13,715 nt of DNA from Deltaproteobacteria bacterium (lineage in GTDB: Bacteria; Desulfobacterota; Desulfobacteria; Desulfobacterales; JAFDCJ01). The stretch lies in assembly GCA_024277475.1 (NCBI GenBank), contig JAJRVC010000016.1, positions 1-13,715 on the forward strand. The letters run 5' to 3'. Within the stretch, counting starts at the first letter, position 1. Each line of letters begins with the position of its first letter. The translations under genes were made by a program, and so were the position numbers. Of the stretch, positions 7,602 through 13,715 are shown piece by piece. The notes under the pieces were generated by a model. It was not told the origin of the DNA and ran no database searches. It saw nothing but the letters and a program-made list of their open reading frames with translations.

Positions 7602-8033
7602 TTAGGCGGCTCTTTTTTTAGCCAATTTGATGGGATTGGGGCCCATTTGCCGGATATCGGCGACCATTTCCGAAGCGTACTTGGCAAATAGCGGGCCCTC
7701 ACTTGACGCGAGGTTATACATGCGGGCCCTCTCGCCTCCGATGCCGATGGTTTCCAGAATTGCCTGGGCCTGCTCCACCCGTTTGCGGGCTCTTAGGTTC
7801 CCGCTGTTAAAGTGACAGTCTCCTTCCATGCATCCGACCACATACACACCGTCAGCTCCCTTTTCAAAGGCGTGCAAAATGTGGATGACATCGACTTTGC
7901 CGGTGCACGGTACACGAATGATTCGAATATTCGAAGGGTATTGAAGTCGCATCGTACCTGCCAGGTCCGCAGCGGTATACCCTCAGAAATTGCAGCAAAA
8001 GGCGATAATGATCGGTTTGAAGTCTTCGCTCAT
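7602..8033 (-). CDS. mvhD: MvhD-type hydrogenase/heterodisulfide reductase iron-sulfur subunit, probable selenoprotein (UGA codon 17)
   Basis: From ATG 8033 the frame reads 16 residues ending in AFCCNF, then UGA (7983-7985), then GYTAADLAG and the rest of MvhD. In MvhD homologues the UGA position is Cys (CCNWC), so selenocysteine is the natural reading. Total length is 143 residues including Sec17, normal for the family. Other probable ligands are C13, C14, C43, C68 and C73. MvhD is a small [2Fe-2S] protein that passes electrons to or from HdrA in methanogens and acetogens; Methanococcus has a selenocysteine form (VhuD). Here it sits between the giant HdrA-type gene and metV. The true start is supported by GAGAGG 6-7 nt before ATG 8033. 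Starting at the internal ATG (7952) would lose the N-terminal CC-x2-U ligand motif. A hairpin fitting a SECIS is at 7953-7969. Confidence 0.93.
7953..7969 (-). promoter_or_regulatory. Putative bacterial SECIS hairpin in mvhD
   Basis: On the transcript, CGGACCU and AGGUACG pair around a GGC loop: C-G and G-C, one G/A mismatch, then four pairs. The stem begins 13 nt after the UGA at 7983-7985. Bacterial SECIS elements are short hairpins at about this distance with a G-rich apical loop read by SelB. Loop and distance fit; the mismatch and the short loop are weaker points. Confidence 0.6.
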
Positions 8034-8045
8034 AATTTCCTCTCT

Positions 8046-8059
8046 AATGTAAATACATT
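8046..8059. promoter_or_regulatory. Inverted repeat just upstream of mvhD, possible operator
   Basis: AATGTA and TACATT form a perfect 6-bp inverted repeat around AA, in an AT-rich stretch 12 bp upstream of the mvhD start and immediately next to its ribosome site. The size fits a dimeric regulator site or a small leader hairpin. In AT-rich DNA such a repeat can arise by chance. Confidence 0.3.
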
Positions 8060-8120
8060 TTTTTTAAGACAAAATATACAAAAATTTCTAAAGTAATAAA
8101 TATGCCTGAAATGAAAGCGT

Positions 8121-8148
8121 TTTATCTATTTTACATTCGTCTTTGCAA
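8121..8148 (-). promoter_or_regulatory. Weak candidate promoter for mvhD-metV-metF
   Basis: In the 167-bp gap between the giant HdrA-type gene and mvhD, the minus strand has TTGCAA (8148-8143) and, after 16 nt, GATAAA (8126-8121). Each matches about four of six consensus bases. The gap is much more AT-rich than the genes, consistent with an internal promoter, but read-through from upstream is equally possible. Confidence 0.25.
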
Positions 8149-8178
8149 ATGATTTCTCCGCTCTCGACCCTATCATTC

Positions 8179-8216
8179 CGCCTTCCTACAGCACGCCTTC
8201 CTACAGCACGCCTTCC
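8179..8216. repeat. 15-bp direct tandem repeat (about 2.5 copies) over a stop codon
   Basis: The plus-strand unit CGCCTTCCTACAGCA occurs at 8179-8193 and 8194-8208, followed by a partial copy CGCCTTCC at 8209-8216. The repeat spans the end of the giant HdrA-type gene: its TAG (8201-8203) is duplicated in frame at 8186-8188. The last coding residues therefore seem to have been copied by slippage past the stop. Confidence 0.9.
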
Positions 8217-11200
8217 AGCAGAGCATCCACCTTGCACATAATCTGTTCGTCTTCATACCATTGCAAATCGATGGCCTTGGCCGGGCATTCCGACACACAA
8301 ATTCCGCATCCGTGGCACAGGGCCGGATCGATCTCACTGACGCCGTCTAGGTTGATTCGCGGTACATTAAACGGGCAGGATCGGACACAAACCAAGCAGG
8401 ATGCACATTGTTCCTGAGCTACTTTGGCCGTTACCGCCGACAGGGTCAGCTGACTTTGAGAGAGAAAGGTGGTGGCGCGCGCGGCGGCGGCCTGAGCCTG
8501 GGAAATGGATTCGGAGATCAGTTTGGGACTGTGGGCCGTACCACAGACAAAGATCCCGTCGGTGGCCATATCTACCGGTCGCAACTTGACATGGGCCTCC
8601 ATGAAATATCCTTCCGCGGTGCGGGCGACTTTGACAATGGAGGCCAGTTCCTCGGTGTCCGCGGCCGTCATCCCGGCGCTCAGGCACAGAAGATCCGCCT
8701 CAACCATGAGATCGAGATTTAAAATGTGATCCTTAAAAGTTACCATCACGCCGTTTTGCGATGATTCCACCCGCGGTGGCTCCTCGGCCGTGAAACGGAA
8801 AAACAGCACGCCCTGTTGCCGGGCCTTTTTGTAGTAATCTTCCAGCAGACCATAGGTCCTGATATCACGGTAGAGAATAAAGACCTGTGTAGCGGGATTC
8901 TCCTCTTTGATATGCAGGGCGTTTTTGACGGCCGTCTGGCAGCATATCCTGGAACAGTTGGGATTTTCTTCATTGCGTGATCCGACACACTGAATCATGA
9001 CCACCTGTTTCAGGTCTCCGGCGCCTTTTTCATTTAAGCGACGGCTAAGTTCGATCTGGGTCATTACCTGCTCATTTTCGCCGTAAAGGAATTCTTTGGG
9101 CTGGTATTCCCTTGCACCGGTGGCCAGGATAACAACACCGTGTTCGATTTTGCGCGCATACATTCCGGGGCCCACCAGAAGCTCGGTGGTGAAATTGCCT
9201 TTGAAGCCGGAAAAGCCGACGACAAGTGACTGGGTCAAAACCTGAATGTTGGGGTGGGAGGTAACCTTCTGGACCAGTCCTTGCAGATAGTCGCCAATAT
9301 TCGCTCCCTCAATGGTGGCTGTCAGCTGTGTGGCCATGCCGCCCAATTGCTCTTCTTTTTCCAGCAGGACGACCTCAAAGTTCTGATCGGCAAGTCCCAA
9401 AGCGGCATTCATCCCCGCTATACCACCGCCGAGAACCAGGGCTCGCTGAATTACGGATATCTTTTTTTCCTGCAAGGGGTAAAGGGTGGTGGCTCGTGCC
9501 ACCGCCATTCGCACCAGTTCCCTGGCCTTGTCAGTGGCCTCCGCGGGTGTCCCGGAATGGACCCAGGAATCCTGATTTCGAATATTTGCCATCTCAATCA
9601 GATATTTGTTGAGACCGCATTTTTCGAGGGTATCCTGGAAAATCGGTTCATGGGTTTTCGGTGTACAGGCGGCGATCACCATCCGGTTGATTCCATGTTC
9701 CCGGATGAGTTCTTTCATCAGTTCCTGGGAATCCTGTGAGCAGCTGAATAGATTGCGGCCTGCATACACCACATGGGGAAGAGTTTTCGCATAGGCTTCC
9801 ACATTTTCGACATCCACCACGCCGGCAATGTTGATGCCGCAGTGGCAGACAAAAACCCCGATTCTCGGCTCCTGATCGGCCACATCCAATTCCGCCGGGA
9901 GTTCCACACTTTTAGTAAGCGTGTTGCGGACCTCCACCAGGGATGCTCCGGCCAGGCCGGCGGCGGCACTGGCTTCCATTACGGAACTGGGGATATCCTT
10001 GGGTCCCTGAAATACGCCGCAGGCATATATGCCGGGCCTCGAAGTTTCCATGGGTGCAAAAGGATGGGTGGCTGCAAAATTGTAATGATTCAGTTCCACG
10101 TTCAGACGTTGGGCCAGATCGGTAACCGATGCGGGAATCTGCAGACCCACGGAAAGGACCACCATGTCGAAGTTTTCAACCTGCAGCACACCGGCATCAT
10201 CCATATACCGGATGCTGAGCTCGCCTGTGTCGAACACTTCGTCTATGGAATGGATCCGTGATTTAACGAATCGAATGCCGGCATCCTTGGCGCGATTATA
10301 ATATTTTTCATAGTCCTTCCCGAACGTCCGGATATCCATATTAAAAACCACACACTCCAGTTCCCCGCCGGCATGTTCTTTGGCAATCATGGAATCTTTG
10401 ATGGCGTACATGCAGCATACCGATGAACAATATCCGTTGCCGCATTGGTTCGTGTCCCTGGAACCGACACATTGCAGCCAGGCAATCTTTTTAGGCTCCT
10501 TGTCGTCCGACGGTTTTTTTAAATGGCCCATGGTGGGTCCCGAAGCGCTCAGGATCCGCTCAAATTCAAGACTGGTGACTACATTGGAGATGGCTTTATA
10601 GTGGTATACATTTTCAAGGCTAACAGGATCAAAAGGCTCGCTGCCGGGGCACATTACCACGGAACCAACCTCAATTTCCATAATTTCATCCTGCTGGCTG
10701 TGGTCGATGGCATCAGCCAGACAGGCCTCTACACACTGGTAGCACTCACAGCAATAGCCGCAGTTCAGACAGCGCGCCGCTTCGGCCTGACCGGCCGTTT
10801 CCTCGTAGCCCAGTTCGACTTCATTGAAGTTGTTCCGACGCTTTTCAACCGGCAGCTCCGGCATGCGGGCGCGGGGCATTTTGGGTTCGTCTTCAGGAAT
10901 GGGTCGGTAACGGGGGTTTTCATTGACGGTGGGTTCACGTCCCGCAGTCAGGTCCCGTCCTTCAATGTAGCGCAGGATGGACTCAGCGGCCTCCTTGCCG
11001 GCCCCGACCGCGCCGATGGCAACCCACGGGCCGGTTTGCAGATCACCGCCGGCAAACACACCTTCGCGTTCGGTGGCATAAGTAGTGGAATTTACCTCCG
11101 TGGTTCCCCAACGGGAAAATGTCAGGCCGGTCACATTCTCAATAGCCGAAAGATCCGGTCTCTGGCCGATGGCTGGAATCAGCTGATCGATTTCAATATC

Positions 11201-12634
11201 ATACTCACTGCCCGGAATCGGTATGGGCCGTTTACGTCCCGACGAGTCGGGTTCCGTCAACTCCATACGGATGCACCGCAGACCGGCCACTTTGCCGTCC
11301 CGGGTCAACACTTCCTGGGGCGCGGAAAGATACGTGATTTTGGTGCCCTCTTGCTCGGCTGCCTGAATTTCCTCTTCCCACGCCGGCATCTCATTTCGGG
11401 TACGGCGATAAATAATGCTGACTTCCTCCGCCCCCAGACGGACCGCAGATCTTGCGACATCGATGGCCACATTGCCGCCACCGATAATGGCTACTTTTCG
11501 GCCGACTTCAGTCTTGCCGGTTAGATTGACTTCCCGCAGAAATTCGACTCCCTGGCGAACGCCGTTGGTTTTTTCACCGGGAATTCCCAGCTCGATGCCT
11601 TTGTGAGCGCCCATAGCCAAATAGACGGCTTTATAACCGTTATTTAGCAGATCATCGAGGGCTAAATCCGGGCCCAGCGCGGTGTTCGTTTTAATTTCAA
11701 CCCCCAGATTGGTGATGACTTCTACTTCCTGGTCGATTATCTCGCGAGGCAGCCGATGGGCGGGAATTCCGACTCTGAGCATTCCACCCGGCTGGGGCAG
11801 GGCCTCATAAATTGTAGAAAGAATGCCTTTTTTGGCCAGCTGATAGGCACAGGAAAGACCGGCCGGGCCGGAACCGATGATCGCAACCTTCTCATCTCTT
11901 GGGGGCGGACATGCGATCTCAATCTCCCGGCAGTCAAATTTGTCGGCGGCCAGGCGCTTTAAATCCCGGATAGCCACCGGCTGCTCAACTTCACAGCGCC
12001 GGCAGGCGTCTTCACAACCATGGGGGCAAATTCGTCCCAGCACGCCTGGCAACGGCAGATCGTTCATGATGATTGACAGGGCTTCTTTATATTTGCCCTG
12101 CTTGACCATCTGCACATACCCCTGCACGTTCAAACCGGCGGGGCAGGCCAGGCGGCAGGGAGCCGTGTCCGCTTTCTGGATGGCGTAAGCTCCTGGAATT
12201 GCCTGAGCGTACTGCTTGTAGGCAGCTTTTTTTAAGGCCAGACCTTCATCGTATTCATTGGGAAGCTCTACCGGGCAAACATTGGCACATTCGTTGCAGC
12301 CGGTACACTTGGCAAGATCCACATAGCGTGCCTGCTTTTTTACCCGGGCGGTAAAACGTCCCACCTGGCCGTCAAGACTCAGAAGTTCGCTGTTGGTTAA
12401 CAACTCTATGTTCAGGTGCCGGCCGACCTCGACCAGTTTGGGTGAAATAATTCACATAGCACAATCGTTGGTGGGGAAAGTCTTGTCCAACTGGGACATC
12501 AGCCCTCCAATGGCCGATGTTTTTTCCACCAAGTAAACGTAGTAGCCCGAGTTGGCAAGATCCAGGGCCGACTGCATACCTGCAATGCCACCGCCAAGTA
12601 CCATAACCGAACCGATTTTATTGGAATTTTGCAT
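8201..12634 (-). CDS. hdrA: Giant HdrA-GltD-HdrA fusion (HdrL-like flavin/Fe-S oxidoreductase), probable selenoprotein (UGA codon 61)
   Basis: From ATG 12634 the frame reads 60 residues with the HdrA FAD loop GGGIAG (14-19) and ends in DCAM. UGA (12452-12454) and [12 protein letters not shown] follow, which is standard HdrA sequence with Sec61 where others have Cys. Full length is 1477 residues. Domains in order: first HdrA N-part; a [4Fe-4S] motif at C110/C113/C116/C120; a GltD/NfnB-like NAD(P)H module (about 155-560) with its cysteines (160, 164, 203, 207, 211, 214), GSGPAG (254-259) and GGGNVA (385-390); a cysteine cluster (622-638); the first HdrA C-part with CSSVCC (736-741); and a second HdrA module from about 926 with CHCG (930-933), a second GGGIAG (1069-1074) and CSRICC (1227-1232). 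Two C-terminal [4Fe-4S] motifs follow (C1410-C1420 and C1440-C1450). AAAGGA lies 8 nt before the ATG. It probably links NAD(P)H to the MvhD-MetVF chain. Similar fusions in sulfate reducers have, as I recall, been called HdrL. Confidence 0.93.
12419..12436 (-). promoter_or_regulatory. Putative bacterial SECIS hairpin in the giant HdrA-type gene
   Basis: On the transcript, CUGGUCG pairs with CGGCCGG over seven base pairs (two of them G-U) around the loop AGGU. The stem begins 15 nt after the UGA at 12452-12454. Distance, stem length and the GG in the loop fit the bacterial SECIS pattern well, including similarity to the AGGUCU loop of E. coli fdhF. Confidence 0.75.
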
Positions 12635-12751
12635 GTTGATTGTCCTTTAGGCGTTTAGAAATTATTTATTTTGCATTTTGCGGCAAGAAAATTTTATTGG
12701 ATTATTTTCCCTATATTCAATAGCCGATTGTCCGCCTGCGACGGAGCCAGG

Positions 12752-13621
12752 TCAGGTCAAATGTAAAATTTCTGGGAGTTTGTGTTCCCAGCCAAGCGTA
12801 GATAGCAGAACACCGTCGAATCCTTCGCGTTTTAAATTTGTTACCAGTTCCGCTGCAATTTGAATGCACTCGTGCACCTTATCCGGCGCTTTCCGGATGC
12901 GTTCAATCATCTCATCGGGGATATCCACATCTTTCATGTTGCGTGCAATGTAGCGGGCCATTCCCAGGGATTTCAGCAGCAGCACCGTCGGGATGATAAG
13001 GACCTTTTCCCGATCCACCCGCTTCAGAAAGGGTTCAATGGCTGCAAGGTCAAAAAGAGGTGGGGTGATGAAAAACCGGGTTCCGGCGTCGATTTTTTTA
13101 TTCATCTCCGCCAACTCCAACTCGGGAGATTTTCCTTTGGCGCCGGCATTGACGGTGGAACCTACCGTGAATATAGGTGAACCGGCAAGTTCGATGCCGG
13201 CCATATCCCTGCCTTTTTGCAACTTCCCAATAGTTTGGAGCAACTCGAAAATATCGATATCATTTACCGCCCGGGCCTGGTGGTGGTCGCCGTAACTGGG
13301 ATCTTCGCCGGTAACTGCCATCACGTTGGAAATTCCGCAGCCAAAAGCCGCCAGAAGGTCGGCCTGCAGAGCGAGCCGGTTGCGGTCACGACAGCATACC
13401 TGTACCACTGCTTCCATTCCCTGTGCTTGCAGGATCATGGCAGCGCCCAGCGAGCTCATGCGCATGACGGCGTTGCTCATTTCAGGCACCACAAAGGCAT
13501 CTACATCGTCCCTGATCCTTTTTGCATTGGCCACCATCCGGGAGGTGTCTACTCCCTTGGGCGGTTCCATTTCTGCAAGGATAGCAAATTCCCCAGTCTC
13601 GAATTTGCGTTTCAGCTGCAT
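12752..13621 (-). CDS. MetF paralogue, methylenetetrahydrofolate reductase family, with altered active site
   Basis: This 289-residue TIM-barrel protein clearly aligns with the MetF at 5916-6848 along its whole length: AEMEPPKG (16-23), RDRNR (78-82), the GDHHQA segment (111-116) and KSLGMARY (217-224). The Glu of the first motif is kept (E17). However, the Gln of the folate-binding strand is replaced by Pro (ITPP, P187), and the SGD aspartate reads Glu (TGED, E106). It may reduce methylene-THF weakly, bind another pterin or C1 carrier, or serve as a structural flavin subunit. The start at 13621 has GGAGG (13628-13632) 6 nt upstream. An earlier in-frame ATG at 13687 overlaps the promoter elements and is rejected. 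It is the first gene of the leftward run and lies 117 bp before the giant HdrA-type gene, its probable partner. Confidence 0.87.
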   Translation of the reverse strand: MQLKRKFETGEFAILAEMEPPKGVDTSRMVANAKRIRDDVDAFVVPEMSNAVMRMSSLGAAMILQAQGMEAVVQVCCRDRNRLALQADLLAAFGCGISNVMAVTGEDPSYGDHHQARAVNDIDIFELLQTIGKLQKGRDMAGIELAGSPIFTVGSTVNAGAKGKSPELELAEMNKKIDAGTRFFITPPLFDLAAIEPFLKRVDREKVLIIPTVLLLKSLGMARYIARNMKDVDIPDEMIERIRKAPDKVHECIQIAAELVTNLKREGFDGVLLSTLGWEHKLPEILHLT

Positions 13622-13666
13622 ATTATACCTCCACATTTGGCTAGTTTGATGATTGCGTGATCTGCC

Positions 13667-13695
13667 TATATAGACGTTTGGCGCCATGATTTCAA
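13667..13695 (-). promoter_or_regulatory. Sigma70-type promoter for the metF-paralogue/HdrA operon
   Basis: On the minus strand, TTGAAA (13695-13690) and TATATA (13672-13667) are separated by exactly 17 nt. Transcription would begin near 13660, giving a leader of about 40 nt that contains the GGAGG ribosome site of the first gene. This is the best promoter match in the window and lies just ahead of the whole leftward gene run. Confidence 0.6.
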
Positions 13696-13715
13696 CAGTT
13701 TTTTTTTACGACTAA

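Noticed and set aside
7602..7952. Short MvhD starting at the internal ATG 7952
   Set aside because: It lacks the conserved CC-x2-C/U motif and has no ribosome site; the joined frame from 8033 restores a full-length family member.
8201..12403. Independent gene beginning at about 12403 (TTG)
   Set aside because: The frame continues upstream through a UGA into HdrA sequence with a good ATG and ribosome site at 12634; the TTG is an internal leucine codon.
12635..12751. Separate promoter or attenuator before the giant HdrA-type gene
   Set aside because: The 117-bp gap is AT-rich, but the best -35/-10 pairs are poor and the only hairpin (TCCG/CGGA) is weak; read-through from the MetF paralogue is simpler.
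13622..13687. Upstream start (ATG 13687) for the MetF paralogue
   Set aside because: The added 22 residues do not look like MetF, have no ribosome site and overlap the -35/-10 promoter; ATG 13621 has GGAGG at 6 nt.

Overview
The window looks like the chromosome of an anaerobic deltaproteobacterium (Desulfobacterota), probably a sulfate reducer or a relative that runs the Wood-Ljungdahl pathway. This is inferred from gene content: a large HdrA-type flavin/Fe-S protein, an MvhD-type protein, MetV and MetF homologues, two probable selenoproteins, and many PAS-containing histidine kinases. No ribosomal RNA, tRNA, CRISPR array, insertion sequence or phage gene was seen.

Left part (1-4515): three sensor kinases. 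One runs leftward off the window edge (1-1278, Rossmann-PAS-HisKA). Across a 254-bp divergent promoter region lie two rightward genes with overlapping ends: a double-PAS kinase (1533-3026) and a receiver-PAS-kinase (3010-4515, chosen GTG start). The first two kinases share a cysteine motif in a PAS-like domain.

Right part (4614-13621): seven genes, all on the minus strand, probably read from a good promoter at 13667-13695. In transcription order they are a MetF paralogue, a giant HdrA-GltD-HdrA fusion, MvhD, MetV, MetF, a single-domain response regulator, and an AroE-like protein. There are two wider gaps, 117 bp before the giant gene and 167 bp before mvhD, so internal promoters are possible. 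MetV/MetF and the regulator/AroE pair are tightly packed.

The main result is that two of these genes contain an in-frame UGA that very likely encodes selenocysteine. In the giant HdrA-type gene it is codon 61 (12452-12454), so the gene starts at 12634, not near 12403. In mvhD it is codon 17 (7983-7985), so the gene starts at 8033, not 7952. In both cases family sequence continues in frame through the UGA, and a hairpin with a GG-containing loop begins 13-15 nt downstream, as in bacterial SECIS elements. Standard gene calling would truncate both.

Together the proteins suggest a soluble complex linking NAD(P)H (GltD-like module), several flavins and many Fe-S clusters, through MvhD and MetV, to methylene-/methyl-tetrahydrofolate at MetF. 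This resembles the acetogen MetFV-HdrABC-MvhD complex, but HdrB and HdrC are absent and the HdrA part is a two-module fusion with a pyridine-nucleotide module inserted. The complex, its stoichiometry and any electron bifurcation are inference from sequence.
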